A stretch of DNA of 64,000 nt, taken from NCBI RefSeq assembly GCF_027105095.1, contig NZ_CP114278.1:3012501-3076500 (forward strand). Direction: 5' to 3'. Below the pieces are notes generated by a model. It was not told the DNA's origin. It did no database searches and saw only the letters and a list, made by a program, of their open reading frames with translations. Of the stretch, positions 46,007 to 54,851 are shown piece after piece (within the stretch, counting starts at the first letter, position 1; each line of letters opens with the position of its first letter). The stretch is from Brevundimonas vesicularis (GTDB taxonomy: Bacteria > Pseudomonadota > Alphaproteobacteria > Caulobacterales > Caulobacteraceae). The position numbers and the translations under genes were made by a program.

Positions 46007-46705
46007 ATGCGCGAACTCATGAACCGCCTTTCGTCCGGTAACCGATTGATCCAAGGGATGAACCCTGACGATCGAGACGCCCTGCTCGCCATCGCCACAG
46101 CGATGGAATTCGCGCCCGGCCACGTGTTCAGCGAGCCTGACGACGCCATCGAACACCTGCATTTCATCGACAGCGGCTTCTGCTCCTCGGTGGCGGTTCT
46201 GGAAGACGGCCGGACGGTGGAGACCGTGATGATCGGCCGCGAGGGCGTGCTGGGCGTCGTCGCTTCGGTCGTGCCGCAACAAGCCCATACCCGCAGTGTG
46301 GCCCAGGTCGCCGGGACGGCGCGCCGGGTGGACGCCGCCAAGTTCCGCGCCCTGTCGGCGCAACGGCCGGGCGTTCGCGACGCCGTCGCCGACTACATGG
46401 CGCGGCTTCAGGGCGAGTTGGAGCAGTCGGCCGCCTGCAACGCCCTGCACCACGCCGGGCAGCGGTTCGCCAAATGGCTGCTGCGATGCCACGACAGGGT
46501 CGAGGGCGACACCCTGAATCTGACGCAGGAGTATCTGGCCTCCATGCTGGGCTCCCAGCGGACGACGGTGAACGAGGCGGCGCAGGGGCTTCAGAAGGCG
46601 GGGGCCATCGCCTATTCGCGCGGCCGGATAACCGTGCTGGATCGCGCCGCCTTGGAACGCGCAGCCTGCGAATGCTACCGCCGGGGCGGAGACCGGCAGC
46701 CCTAG
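46007..46705 (+). CDS. Crp/Fnr-family transcriptional regulator
   Basis: The product is 232 residues. An N-terminal cyclic-nucleotide-like beta-roll (GHVFSEPDDAIEHLHFIDSGFCSSV, then VETVMIGREGVLGVV) is followed by a long helix and a C-terminal winged helix (LNLTQEYLASMLGSQRTTVNEAAQGLQKAGAIAYSRGRITV). The Fnr iron-sulfur cysteines are absent, so it is not an oxygen-sensing Fnr. The ligand is unknown. Its stop codon overlaps the convergent histidine kinase stop (shared CTAG at 46702-46705). Confidence 0.9.
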   Translation: MRELMNRLSSGNRLIQGMNPDDRDALLAIATAMEFAPGHVFSEPDDAIEHLHFIDSGFCSSVAVLEDGRTVETVMIGREGVLGVVASVVPQQAHTRSVAQVAGTARRVDAAKFRALSAQRPGVRDAVADYMARLQGELEQSAACNALHHAGQRFAKWLLRCHDRVEGDTLNLTQEYLASMLGSQRTTVNEAAQGLQKAGAIAYSRGRITVLDRAALERAACECYRRGGDRQP

Positions 46706-48159
46706 TCGACCTGGGCGGCCGGCAGTTCGAGCACCGCCTTCAGCCCGCCCATGTCGCTGTCCGACAGCATCAGCCGCCCGCCGTAGGCGCGCGTCAGGTC
46801 GTCCACGATCGACAGGCCCAGACCCGAACCCGGCGCGCTCTCGTCAAGCCGCGCGCCGCGCTGCATGACCGTGTCGCGCTGATCCGCCGGCAGGCCCGCC
46901 CCGTCGTCTTCGACCACCAGGATCATCTGGCCCAGGCCGCTGCCGCCCGCCGAGACGCGCACCCGGCGCCGGGAGAACTTGGCGGCGTTCTCGATCAGAT
47001 TGCCCAGGATTTCCTGCAAATCCTGACGCTCGCCCAGGAAGGACAGGCTGTCGGGCGCGCGCCAGTCGATCTCGACGTTCTTGTCGCGGAACACCTGTTC
47101 GATCATCACCGCCAGCTCGTCCAGCACCTCGGCGACGGGCGTCGTCTCGCCCAGACCGTGGGCGGCGCGGGCGGCGGCGCGGGCGCGGCGCAGGTGGTGA
47201 TCGACCTGGCCCTGCATGATCCTGGTCTGGCGCCGCACCAGCTCAGGCAGATCGCCCTCGCTCGTCCCCGCCTCCGCCAGCATGACGGAGATCGGCGTCT
47301 TCAACGCATGGGCCAGGTTGCCGACGTGGGTGCGCTGGCGATCCACGACCTCCTGATTGTGATCCAGCAGGCGGTTCACCTGCTCGGCCAAAGGCTGGAT
47401 TTCCTGGGGGTATGAGCGGCCGATCCGCGCCGACCTGCCCTTGCGCACATCCGCGATCTCGTCGCGCAGGTCGAAGAGGGGGCGCAGGCCGATGCGCACC
47501 TGAATGAAGACCGCCGATACGAGTCCGAGCCCCAAGATCAGGAAAGCGATCCAGGTTACGCGGGCGAACTGGCGCGTGTCCGCGTCGACGTCGGAGCGAT
47601 CCAGCGCGGCGATGAAGATGACCGGATGTTCGTGCCGGGGGATCGACTTCATACTGGCGGCGACGCGCAGCGGCTCGCGCGTCTCGGCGTCGTCCTTGGG
47701 GCCGGTGGTGTTGAAGGTGATGACGTCGCCAAAGGCCGCATCCAGGCGCGCGGGCAGGTCGGCGGGAAGGGCGAGGTCATAGCTCCACAGCGAGTTGGAG
47801 CGGGCGAGATTGACCAGCCGACCGTTGGGGCGAACCTCCATGATCTGCCAGTATTTGCCCGACAGCAGGCGCAAGGTTCGGGCGTCCTGGATCTGCGGAA
47901 TGGCTTCGCCTTGCGGCGTGCGACTGGCGCTGACCACGATCTCGTCGATCGTCTCGTTCAGCATGGCGCCCAGACGCCGCAGGGCGGATTCCTGAAAGGC
48001 CTGGGTCAGCACCAGCGCTGAAATGACCAGAGCGACCACGATCCAGGCCGAGGCCAGCCAGATCAGCCGACGGGTCAGGGAGCGACCGGGGCGACCGAAC
48101 CAGCGGCCCCAGTCGTGGAGCCCGCCGGCGTTGGGTTTCGAAGCCGTCGCCTCGGTCAC
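46702..48159 (-). CDS. PhoQ-like sensor histidine kinase
   Basis: The product is 485 residues. Membrane segments are at about 32-54 and 202-222, flanking a periplasmic sensor domain of about 150 residues. A HAMP-like region follows (RPLFDLRDEIADVRKGR). The phospho-acceptor H284 is in HVGNLAHALKTPISV, with HALKTP as in PhoQ and related kinases. The ATPase N-box is ILGNLIENAAKFS and the G-box VEDDGAGLP with GLGLSI. It overlaps the response regulator gene by four bases, so it acts with it. Confidence 0.93.
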   Translation of the reverse strand: MTEATASKPNAGGLHDWGRWFGRPGRSLTRRLIWLASAWIVVALVISALVLTQAFQESALRRLGAMLNETIDEIVVSASRTPQGEAIPQIQDARTLRLLSGKYWQIMEVRPNGRLVNLARSNSLWSYDLALPADLPARLDAAFGDVITFNTTGPKDDAETREPLRVAASMKSIPRHEHPVIFIAALDRSDVDADTRQFARVTWIAFLILGLGLVSAVFIQVRIGLRPLFDLRDEIADVRKGRSARIGRSYPQEIQPLAEQVNRLLDHNQEVVDRQRTHVGNLAHALKTPISVMLAEAGTSEGDLPELVRRQTRIMQGQVDHHLRRARAAARAAHGLGETTPVAEVLDELAVMIEQVFRDKNVEIDWRAPDSLSFLGERQDLQEILGNLIENAAKFSRRRVRVSAGGSGLGQMILVVEDDGAGLPADQRDTVMQRGARLDESAPGSGLGLSIVDDLTRAYGGRLMLSDSDMGGLKAVLELPAAQVD

Positions 48160-48836
48160 GCCGGGTCGGATTCGCCCGCCAGCGGCGTCAGCCGATAGCC
48201 GAGGCCGCGCACGGTCTCGATGCGGTCCGATCCGACCTTCTTGCGCACCCGGCCGATGAAGACCTCGATGGTGTTGGAATCACGGTCGAAGTCTTGGTCG
48301 TAGAGGTGTTCGACCAGTTCGGTGCGGCTGATGACGCGGCCCTGGTGCATCATCATGTAGTGCAGCAGCCGGTATTCCAGCGAGGTCAGGCGCAGGGGCT
48401 CGCCATTGACGCTGGCCCGCGCCGCGCGAGGATCAAGCCGCAAGCCGCCGCACGACAGGGTCGCAGAGGCGATGCCCGCCGAACGGCGCAGCAGCGCCCT
48501 CAGGCGCGCCAGCAGCTCTTCGGTATGGAAGGGCTTGGTCAGATAGTCGTCGGCGCCGGCGTCGAAGCCCGCCACCTTGTCCGACCAGGCGCCGCGCGCC
48601 GTCAGGATCAGGACCGGCGTCGTCTTGCCCTCGCGCCGCCAGCGCTCCAGCACCGACACGCCGTCGATCTTGGGCAGACCCAAGTCCAGGACGATGACGT
48701 CATAGGGTTCGTTCTCGCCCAGATAATGGGCTTCTTCGCCGTCCGGTGCATGGTCCACGGCATAGCCCGCGTCGCCCAGCGCCGCCTTAAGCTGACGCGA
48801 CAGATCCGCGTCGTCCTCGACCAGAAGCACCCGCAT
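48156..48836 (-). CDS. OmpR/PhoP-family response regulator
   Basis: The product is 226 residues. The receiver has acidic residues DD near 8-9 and phospho-acceptor D51 (VIVLDLGLPK), with a K in LTKPFH. The C-terminal winged helix ends in VFIGRVRKKVGSDRIETVRGLGYRL, as in OmpR/PhoP. The cognate kinase is immediately downstream. Its start overlaps the stop of the upstream small secreted protein by one base. Confidence 0.95.
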   Translation of the reverse strand: MRVLLVEDDADLSRQLKAALGDAGYAVDHAPDGEEAHYLGENEPYDVIVLDLGLPKIDGVSVLERWRREGKTTPVLILTARGAWSDKVAGFDAGADDYLTKPFHTEELLARLRALLRRSAGIASATLSCGGLRLDPRAARASVNGEPLRLTSLEYRLLHYMMMHQGRVISRTELVEHLYDQDFDRDSNTIEVFIGRVRKKVGSDRIETVRGLGYRLTPLAGESDPA

Positions 48837-49171
48837 CAGTTCGGCCTGCGACGTTGATTGTTGTTGTCTGGACGCGCCTGTCCGGTCTGGCCGTCAACCA
48901 CCACCTCGCGCACGCGTCCGTCGCGTTCGACCAGGACGGAATAGTTGCCGTCGCGGCGCGGTTGGGTGTCGATGGGACGACCGCCGCCGGCCTCGCCGCC
49001 ACGACGACGGGCTTCGTCGGGACTGACGCGCGGACCACGGTCCTGCGAGCGCTGATCCTGGTCGCGCGACTGGGCCTGCGCCGACGTCGTCATGACGGGC
49101 GCAAAAGCCAGACCGAGAGCCAGAGCCAGGGCCGGAGGGGCGATCAGGAGAGGGGCGGGTTTACGAAACAT
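48836..49171 (-). CDS. Small secreted protein leading the two-component operon
   Basis: The product is 111 residues. A signal peptide (APLLIAPPALALALGLAFAPVMTTSAQAQ) precedes a short Arg/Gln/Asp-rich domain and a C-terminal strand pattern (NYSVLVERDGRVREVVVDGQTGQ) resembling a single PepSY-like repeat. Such proteins often sit before PhoPQ-like pairs and can modulate the kinase in the periplasm; that role is inferred. The start at 49171 begins the signal peptide. Confidence 0.7.
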   Translation of the reverse strand: MFRKPAPLLIAPPALALALGLAFAPVMTTSAQAQSRDQDQRSQDRGPRVSPDEARRRGGEAGGGRPIDTQPRRDGNYSVLVERDGRVREVVVDGQTGQARPDNNNQRRRPN

Positions 49172-49260
49172 GGCGACCGATCTAGTCCCGATCATCTGAA
49201 CGGGCGCTGAATACGTCGTATAGTTTAAAGCGAACGCTGCTCCAAACCGGAGACCAGATC

Positions 49261-49285
49261 AAAAGACGGCGGCGTGACGTCTTTT
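49261..49285. repeat. Inverted repeat in the divergent spacer before the secreted-protein gene
   Basis: AAAAGACG (49261-49268) and CGTCTTTT (49278-49285) are exact reverse complements with a 9-base loop. It lies in the divergent promoter region between the two-component operon and the plus-strand secreted protein. Symmetric A and T runs give it the shape of a bidirectional terminator, but the two flanking genes both start outward from it. It could be an operator or end a short transcript. Confidence 0.45.
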
Positions 49286-49398
49286 CATCCAGATGAACCG
49301 AACCTGATCGATCCTGTTCAGAACCGGCTCAGTCGCCGGGTGCTCAAATCGCCTCATCGCTGGTCACCCCGACCGGCACAACATTTGAGGAGATCGCC

Positions 49399-49764
49399 AT
49401 GCGCAAGCTCATCGTCCCCGCCATCGCCCTGGCCGCCGCCTCGGTCGCCGCGCCGTCCTTCGCTCAATCCTATCACCACCGCCCGGCCCCGCCCCATCAC
49501 GCTAGTTATGGCTCGTGGCAGTCGATCAACGCCCGCCAGGCCAACCTGGACCGCCGCATCGACCAGGGCTACCGCAATGGCCAGCTAAGCCGCCGAGAGG
49601 CTATCCGCCTGCGCAGCGAGTTCGACAGCCTGCTGCGCCTGGAAGCCAACTACCGCCGCGGCGGCCTGACCGCCTGGGAACGCCAGGACCTGGACCGTCG
49701 CTTCGACCGCCTCTCGGTCCAGATCCGCTACGAACGCCGCGATCACGACAATCGTCGCGGCTGA
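49399..49764 (+). CDS. Secreted Arg/Tyr-rich protein of unknown function
   Basis: The product is 121 residues. A signal peptide (MRKLIVPAIALAAASVAAPSFAQ) is followed by a His-rich patch (SYHHRPAPPHHASYG) and a charged helical repeat region (ANLDRRIDQGYRNGQLSRREAIRLRSEFDSLLRLEANYRRGGLTAWERQDLDRRFDRL). The mature protein resembles periplasmic helical proteins of Caulobacterales with unknown function. A good terminator follows. The divergent two-component operon makes it a candidate target. Confidence 0.7.
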   Translation: MRKLIVPAIALAAASVAAPSFAQSYHHRPAPPHHASYGSWQSINARQANLDRRIDQGYRNGQLSRREAIRLRSEFDSLLRLEANYRRGGLTAWERQDLDRRFDRLSVQIRYERRDHDNRRG

Positions 49765-49781
49765 GCCTTGAGTAAAACGAT

Positions 49782-49815
49782 GAGAGGCGCGGTCGAAAGG
49801 CCGCGCCTCTCTTCC
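49782..49815 (+). terminator. Intrinsic terminator after the secreted-protein gene
   Basis: An 11-bp stem (49782-49792 with 49801-49811) with an 8-base loop starts 18 bases past the stop codon and is followed by TTCC. It also lies downstream of the tRNA gene's 3' end on the other strand and could serve both. Confidence 0.7.
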
Positions 49816-49866
49816 GTTCCAGCCTCAGTTGTCGACCGTCGGACCGATGACATCACACGGCGAAGA

Positions 49867-49943
49867 TGGCGACCCCGGCAGGACTCCAACCTGCGACCTC
49901 GGCTTTAGGAAAGCCTTGCTCTATGCAGCTGAGCTACGGGGCC
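49867..49943 (-). tRNA. tRNA-Arg (anticodon CCT)
   Basis: Read on the minus strand, a 7-bp acceptor stem (GGCCCCG with CGGGGTC, including one G-U pair) encloses the usual arms. The D arm contains TAGCTCAGCTGCATAGAGC. The anticodon loop is TTCCTAA with anticodon CCT. The T arm contains GCAGGTTGGAGTCCTGC. The discriminator is G and the 3' CCA is encoded. It reads AGG codons, which are rare in this high-GC genome. Confidence 0.95.
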
Positions 49944-50026
49944 ACGCAGGACGCCGTAGCGGGTCGGGGCGGCGGGGGGAAGTCGGGGCGGCGAAAAAGT
50001 GGGGCGCGTCTTGGCAAGGCGTTTGT

Positions 50027-50120
50027 GGTTAAGGGGCCTTAACCTACCAGATATCGCGGTGAACAAAGGACGAAACGGGCGATGTCAGCGATTCGGTCCT
50101 GATTCGTTTCGCCCTTGTTC
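50027..50120. repeat. Two inverted repeats between the tRNA and cheE
   Basis: GGTTAAGG-N2-CCTTAACC (50027-50044) is a perfect short palindrome. A second inverted repeat pairs GAACAAAGGACGAAACG (50061-50077) with CGTTTCGCCCTTGTTC (50105-50120), with a single bulge and one weak pair. They lie past the cheE stop. Neither has a T-run, so termination of the che operon would need Rho or another mechanism. Confidence 0.5.
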
Positions 50121-50139
50121 CGCGTGAACGGAACGGCCG

Positions 50140-50619
50140 TTAACCGACGGGCGGGACGTGGGCGATCAGGGCGCGCAGGCCCTCCAGAAGGCGGTCGGAA
50201 TCTGAGCTGGCCTGACCCTGGGCGGCCAGGGTCAACCGAAGCGCGCGCACGTGGACCTCGACCGACGGCCACGACCATGCGCCGGCGTCCTGCATCCGGT
50301 CGGCGATCTCGCAGAGGCTGAAGGCGGCCTCGAAGAAGGTCGGCACATCCAGATAGCCGGCCATGTCGACCATGGCGGAGGCCAAGGCGTAGATCTGGAC
50401 CGGAGCATCGTCGGAACGCGTAGCGCATAGGGCCGCGATGGCGTCGACGTTGGCCGCCAATAGGGCGAAGACGTTGTCGCGCTGTTCGTCCAGCGCCTGG
50501 TTGGCGCGAGACTCGGCCTCGACGATCAGACGACCGCCCGGACGCGCCATCTGGCGCTGGAGCGAGGTGTGGACTCGGCGGATCTTGGCCGGCTTGGGCG
50601 CGGCGGCGGACCCGGTCAC
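50140..50619 (-). CDS. cheE: CheE-like chemotaxis protein
   Basis: The product is 159 residues. It is helical (RLIVEAESRANQALDEQRDNVFALLAANVDAIAALC, then VQIYALASAMVDMAGYLDVPTFFEAAFSLCEIADRM) without a catalytic motif. By position, last in an operon whose order matches the Caulobacter che cluster, it corresponds to cheE. Its role in Caulobacter is modest and poorly defined. The start overlaps the stop of the CheY-like gene by four bases. Confidence 0.75.
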   Translation of the reverse strand: MTGSAAAPKPAKIRRVHTSLQRQMARPGGRLIVEAESRANQALDEQRDNVFALLAANVDAIAALCATRSDDAPVQIYALASAMVDMAGYLDVPTFFEAAFSLCEIADRMQDAGAWSWPSVEVHVRALRLTLAAQGQASSDSDRLLEGLRALIAHVPPVG

Positions 50620-51206
50620 AGGCTGACCTTCATCGGCTTCAACAGCATGTCGATCTCGTCCTGGTCCATGTTTTCCTCCACCGCCTCGCCCAGGTCGCCG
50701 GACAGATCGCTTTCGCGACGACCATCGGTGCCGGGCGGCGGGCCGTAGTTGTGCACCCGGCGGTCGGGGCCGATGTAGTGTTCGGTCTCGACGAAATCCC
50801 GGTCCTCGCCGCCCAACCAGATGATCCGCTTGAGCAGCAGCGAGGGCGACAGGGGCTTGGCGACGATAAAGCTGGCGCCGCAGTCGCGGCCCTGATGGAC
50901 CTTGGCCTGGGAGGCGTGACCCAGGATCATGATGACGGGCACATAGCGAGTCGGCGCAGGCGCGTCGCGCCGCAGCCAGCGGACGAAGTCATAACCGTCC
51001 ATGTCCGGCATGATGCAGTCGATCAGGATCAGATCGACTGAACGCCGCGCCAGCAGCTCGACCGCCGCCTGGGCCGAGGTGCACTTGATCTGCTCCTTGC
51101 AACCGAAGCCCTGAACGATGGAGGCCAGCATATCCAGCGACGTGGGCTGGTCGTCGATCAGAAGGACCGTCGTGTGCGCCAGGTTGACCCGATCGCTCTT
51201 GGCCAT
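50616..51206 (-). CDS. CheY-like protein with Arg-rich C-terminal tail and EIDMLL peptide
   Basis: The product is 196 residues. The receiver domain has DD at 18-19, phospho-acceptor D63 (LILIDCIMPDMDGY) and K in FIVAKPLS. The C-terminal tail after about residue 140 contains YIGPDRR (144-150), GRRESD (162-167) and DQDEIDMLL (181-189). Position matches the Caulobacter CheY-like protein in the che cluster. Arg-rich tails on Cle CheY-like proteins bind c-di-GMP; that this one does is inference. The DQDEIDMLL segment resembles the CheY-binding end of FliM. Confidence 0.85.
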   Translation of the reverse strand: MAKSDRVNLAHTTVLLIDDQPTSLDMLASIVQGFGCKEQIKCTSAQAAVELLARRSVDLILIDCIMPDMDGYDFVRWLRRDAPAPTRYVPVIMILGHASQAKVHQGRDCGASFIVAKPLSPSLLLKRIIWLGGEDRDFVETEHYIGPDRRVHNYGPPPGTDGRRESDLSGDLGEAVEENMDQDEIDMLLKPMKVSL

Positions 51207-51210
51207 GACG

Positions 51211-51555
51211 TCAGAACAGCATCAGGTCGCCGGCGTCGGCGGTCGCTGCCTGCCGCTGCTCGCCGGCGGCGGGGCGCAGGCGGCCGGCCATGTCGGCCAG
51301 CGACAGACGGCTGACGGCCTCGGACGGGCTGGCGCCGCCGCCCAACATGCGCAGGACGCCGGACAGGGCTTCGAGACGTTGGGTCAGGGCGTCCAGAGCC
51401 TGGGCCTGGGTCAGGGCGTTTGGACGTTCCTCCGGCGGGGCGCGGCGGACCAGATCGCTGACCAGGGCCTCGATCCCGTCGATGCCTTCGCGCACCATCA
51501 TCAGCTCATCAGCGACCGCGGCCAGCAGATCGGCGTGTTCGGGAGGGGCGCTCAT
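51211..51555 (-). CDS. cheU: CheU-like chemotaxis protein
   Basis: The product is 114 residues. Helical N-terminal part (HADLLAAVADELMMVREGIDGIEALVSDLVRR) and a middle ALTQAQALDALTQRLEALSGVLRML, ending in AGDLMLF. No known fold is evident. By position between cheD and the CheY-like gene it corresponds to cheU of the Caulobacter cluster. The C-terminal peptide resembles those of CheD here and of CheZ, which binds CheY. Confidence 0.7.
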   Translation of the reverse strand: MSAPPEHADLLAAVADELMMVREGIDGIEALVSDLVRRAPPEERPNALTQAQALDALTQRLEALSGVLRMLGGGASPSEAVSRLSLADMAGRLRPAAGEQRQAATADAGDLMLF

Positions 51556-51557
51556 TG

Positions 51558-52100
51558 TCAGAACAGTTCCAGGGCGCCGGTGTCGACCGGGGCCATGACG
51601 GGCACGGGCTTGGGCGCGACGACGTCAGTCACGGCGCGTTGCAAGGCCCGGCCGGTGACGGGCCAATAGTGCAGGCGCCGGCCGCCGTCGCCACGCAGGC
51701 TGCCGCCCACCACGGGAATGCCTTCGTCGCGGAGGAATTTCTCGGCGAAGTCGGCATTGCTGCGTCCGACGTCTCGCAAGGAATCGAACATGCGGCCGCC
51801 GCCGAACAGCTTGGCCTCCAGCCGGTCGCGCCGGGCGCCGGCCTTGAGCATGTCGTTGATCAGCAGTTCCATCGCATAGGCGCCATAGCGACGCCCAGCG
51901 TCCGTCCCCGCGCCCGAGCCTTCGGGCAGCAGGAAGTGGTTCATCCCGCCGACGCCGGCCAGCGGATCGCGCACGCACATGGCGACGCAGGAGCCCAGGA
52001 TGGTGCTGAGGACGACGTTGGGATCGGACGTGATGTGGTGCTCGCCCTGACCGACGTGAACGCGTTTTTCGGTCGTGTCCTTCAGCGCCGCGAACGTCAT
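51558..52100 (-). CDS. cheD: Chemoreceptor glutamine deamidase CheD
   Basis: CheD deamidates receptor glutamines and tunes adaptation. The product is 180 residues. The catalytic cysteine is in [14 protein letters not shown], and the histidine in [43 protein letters not shown] follows as in the family. The C-terminus ends in VDTGALELF. It follows cheY by a four-base overlap at its start (ATGA) and precedes cheU by two bases. Confidence 0.95.
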   Translation of the reverse strand: MTFAALKDTTEKRVHVGQGEHHITSDPNVVLSTILGSCVAMCVRDPLAGVGGMNHFLLPEGSGAGTDAGRRYGAYAMELLINDMLKAGARRDRLEAKLFGGGRMFDSLRDVGRSNADFAEKFLRDEGIPVVGGSLRGDGGRRLHYWPVTGRALQRAVTDVVAPKPVPVMAPVDTGALELF

Positions 52101-52486
52101 GTCAGAGGACCGAAGACGGCTTCCAGCTTGCCCTTCAGCTGGGCCACGGTGAAAGGCTTGACCAGGTAGTTGTTGACGCCGAATTGCACCGCGCGCTGGA
52201 CCAGTTCGCGGTCGGCGCGGCCCGTCAGCATGATGAAGGCGGTCTTGGAGGTGGGGGGATGGGCGCGCACGGCGCGCAGCAGGCCCAGACCGTCCAGGTT
52301 CGGCATATTGTAGTCGGAGATGATCAGGTGCGCGGGCTTGGACACGATCTCGCGCAGCGCAATTTCGCCGTCGGCGGCCTCGCGGATCTCGCGCACGCCC
52401 AGCTGTTGCAGGCTGGTGCGGACCAGCGAGCGCATCGTCATCTGATCATCGACGACCAGGCAGTGAAGTGAGGCGGCGGCGGGCAT
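52097..52486 (-). CDS. cheY: Single-domain response regulator CheY (second copy)
   Basis: The product is 129 residues. Acidic residues DD at 13-14, phospho-acceptor D58 ([14 protein letters not shown]), the conserved T in IMLTGRA and K in YLVKPFT are all present. A single receiver domain without output. It is the CheY between cheB and cheD, as in the Caulobacter cluster (CheYII position). It could control the motor or act as a phosphate sink. Confidence 0.95.
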   Translation of the reverse strand: MPAAASLHCLVVDDQMTMRSLVRTSLQQLGVREIREAADGEIALREIVSKPAHLIISDYNMPNLDGLGLLRAVRAHPPTSKTAFIMLTGRADRELVQRAVQFGVNNYLVKPFTVAQLKGKLEAVFGPLT

Positions 52487-52501
52487 AGGTTACGCTCCCG
52501 G

Positions 52502-53539
52502 TTAGGCGACTGACCGCGCGGCCGGATCGGCGCACAGTTCGAGAATGGCGGGGGACAGGCGGTGCAGCGGCAACTGCCGCTCCACGGCGCCGATTTCGTA
52601 GGCGGCCTTAGGCATGCCGTAGACGACGCAGGTCGCCTCGTCCTGCCCCAGGGTGCGGCCGCCGGCCTGGCGCATGGCCAGCAGACCCTTGGCGCCGTCG
52701 CGGCCCATGCCGGTCAGGATGACGCCGGTCATCGGACGCTTAAGCCGGGCGACGGAGTCGAACATCACATCGACCGACGGACGGTGCCCGTTGACCGGAT
52801 CGCTGGCGACCAGGCGGCAACGGGGCGTCAGGCCGGCGGTCACCTCCAGATGGGTCGCGCCGCCGGGGGCCAGATAGATATGCCCCGGCTTCAGCGGGGC
52901 GCCGTCCACGGCCTCGCTCACGCTCGGGGCGCAGACGCGGTCCAGACGCGCGGCGAAGCTGGCGGTGAAGGTCGCCGGCATATGCTGGGTGATCACGGTC
53001 GCGGGGCAGTCGAGCGGGAACCCGCTGAGCACGGTCAGCAGGGCCTCGACCCCGCCGGTGGACGACCCGATGGCCAGGATATGGTTGGGATCGGCGTGAT
53101 AGGTCTGCGGCGCTGCGGCGCCGGCCGGCGTGTCGCCGCGGGCGCGGACGCGCGAGCGGGCGGCGGTCTTCACCTTGCCGATCAGGTCGTGGAAGGCGTC
53201 GACGCTGGCGACGGCGGGTTTGGCCACCGCATCCACGGCGCCGATTTCCAGCGCGGCCAAGGTCACGTCGGTTCCCGCCGCCGTCAGGGTCGAGACCATG
53301 ACCACAGGCATGGGCCGCAGCCGCATGATCTTTTCCAGGAACTCCAGCCCGTTCATATTGGGCATTTCGACGTCCAGAGTGATGACGTCTGGGTTCAGGG
53401 CCTTGATCGCGGCGCGCGCCTCGATGGGATCGGCGGCGGTGCCCACGACCTCGATCTCAGGGTCTGACTTCAGGGCGGCCGAGATCAGCCCACGCATGGT
53501 CAGGCTGTCGTCGACGACGAGGACGCGAACGGGGCTCAT
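52502..53539 (-). CDS. cheB: Chemotaxis methylesterase CheB
   Basis: The product is 345 residues. A receiver domain with DD at 10-11 and D56 ([13 protein letters not shown]) is followed by the esterase domain. The catalytic triad is the serine in [11 protein letters not shown], the histidine in [13 protein letters not shown] and the aspartate in [10 protein letters not shown]. It removes methyl groups from receptors and opposes CheR. The start region overlaps the cheR stop by four bases. Confidence 0.97.
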   Translation of the reverse strand: MSPVRVLVVDDSLTMRGLISAALKSDPEIEVVGTAADPIEARAAIKALNPDVITLDVEMPNMNGLEFLEKIMRLRPMPVVMVSTLTAAGTDVTLAALEIGAVDAVAKPAVASVDAFHDLIGKVKTAARSRVRARGDTPAGAAAPQTYHADPNHILAIGSSTGGVEALLTVLSGFPLDCPATVITQHMPATFTASFAARLDRVCAPSVSEAVDGAPLKPGHIYLAPGGATHLEVTAGLTPRCRLVASDPVNGHRPSVDVMFDSVARLKRPMTGVILTGMGRDGAKGLLAMRQAGGRTLGQDEATCVVYGMPKAAYEIGAVERQLPLHRLSPAILELCADPAARSVA

Positions 53540-54396
53540 GCGCCACCCAAACGATAGGTGGTCAGGCCGGCCGTCTGCAACTGGCTGGTCGCCGGGCCGG
53601 AGACGCGTTCGGAGTGACCGATATAGAGCGTCGCGCCAGGATTCATCAGCGGGGTGAACCGCTTCCAGACCCGTTCCTGGGTCGCGTCATCGAAATAGAT
53701 GACGACGTTGCGGCAGAAGATGACGTCGAACTTGCCCTTCATGGGCCAGTCGCCGATCAGGTTCAGTTCCTTGAAGCTGACCAGGCGCTTCAACTGCGGG
53801 CCGGCGACCCACTGGCCGCGATCGGCGCGGTCGAAATATTTGCGCCACAGGGTGACGGGCGCGGGCTCCAGCGCCTCTTCCGAATAGACGCCGTCATGAC
53901 CTTGAGCGACCATGTTGGGATCGATGTCGGTGGCCAGGATGCGCACATCCAGCTCGGCCGCCTCGGGCAGGGCCTGGAGCACGGTCAGGGCCATCGAATA
54001 GGGCTCCTGCCCGTTCGAGCAGGCCGCCGACCACAGGCGGACCCGGCCGCCGGCGCGGGCACGCGCCGCCAGTTCGGGCATGACCCGGTCGCGCAGGTCG
54101 TCGAAATGGTGCGGTTCGCGATAGAAGCGGGTGACATTGGTGGTCAGGGCCGCGGTCATCTTCTGGCGCTCGTCGACACCATCCACGCCCTCGACCAGGG
54201 CGCAGTAGTCGCGGAAGCTGGTCAGGCCCAGGGTGCGAAGGCGCTTGGCCAGGCGCGAATAGACCAGCGCGGCCTTGCCCTCGTTCAGGGCGATGCCGGC
54301 GTGGGCGTGCAGCATCTGGGCGATGTGGCGGAAATCCTCGGCGGTGAAGACGAATTCGCCCTCGACGATCGATCCCCGGCCGGCGGCGGCGTTCAT
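53536..54396 (-). CDS. cheR: Chemotaxis methyltransferase CheR
   Basis: The product is 286 residues. The N-terminal helical domain ([35 protein letters not shown]) precedes the SAM-binding domain with [25 protein letters not shown] and [15 protein letters not shown]. CheR methylates receptor glutamates; the receptor here ends in GWEEF, a docking-peptide-like end. It overlaps both cheB and cheW. Confidence 0.97.
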   Translation of the reverse strand: MNAAAGRGSIVEGEFVFTAEDFRHIAQMLHAHAGIALNEGKAALVYSRLAKRLRTLGLTSFRDYCALVEGVDGVDERQKMTAALTTNVTRFYREPHHFDDLRDRVMPELAARARAGGRVRLWSAACSNGQEPYSMALTVLQALPEAAELDVRILATDIDPNMVAQGHDGVYSEEALEPAPVTLWRKYFDRADRGQWVAGPQLKRLVSFKELNLIGDWPMKGKFDVIFCRNVVIYFDDATQERVWKRFTPLMNPGATLYIGHSERVSGPATSQLQTAGLTTYRLGGA

Positions 54397-54848
54397 GCGG
54401 CTTCAGCCTCGACTTGCGGCAGGATGTAATCCAGTTCGATCAGGCTGATCATGCGCCCGTCGATGGAGAAGATGCCCTTGACGAACGTCTTGACCTGATC
54501 GCTGGCGACATCGGGCGTCGGCTGCACCGAGGCGTCGCTCATCTGCAGGATGTCGGACACCGCATCGACCAGCAGGCCGACCATCCGGCCGCCGATATGG
54601 GCGACCATGATGACGTGACGCGCCGTCGGTTCCGAGGTCGTCAGACCGAAGCGTGCGCCCAGGTCGATGATCGGCAGGACGGTGCCGCGCAGGTTGATGA
54701 CGCCCTTCATGTATCCCGGCGAACGGGGCAAAGGCGTCGCCGGCGTCCAGCCGCGGATTTCGCGCACAGACATGATGTCGACGCAGAATTCCTGACTGCC
54801 GATGCGGAAGGCGATCAGTTCACGCTGGAGATCTTTGGCTTCGGTCAT
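54393..54848 (-). CDS. cheW: Chemotaxis coupling protein CheW
   Basis: The product is 151 residues, an SH3-like two-subdomain fold. Signatures are [47 protein letters not shown] and [10 protein letters not shown]. It connects CheA to receptors. It follows cheA with a three-base gap. Confidence 0.97.
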   Translation of the reverse strand: MTEAKDLQRELIAFRIGSQEFCVDIMSVREIRGWTPATPLPRSPGYMKGVINLRGTVLPIIDLGARFGLTTSEPTARHVIMVAHIGGRMVGLLVDAVSDILQMSDASVQPTPDVASDQVKTFVKGIFSIDGRMISLIELDYILPQVEAEAA

Positions 54849-54851
54849 GGT

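Noticed and set aside
50027..50044. A possible CtrA box (TTAA pair) after cheE
   Set aside because: The two TTAA are six bases apart and the CtrA consensus needs seven. The position is downstream of genes, not in a promoter.
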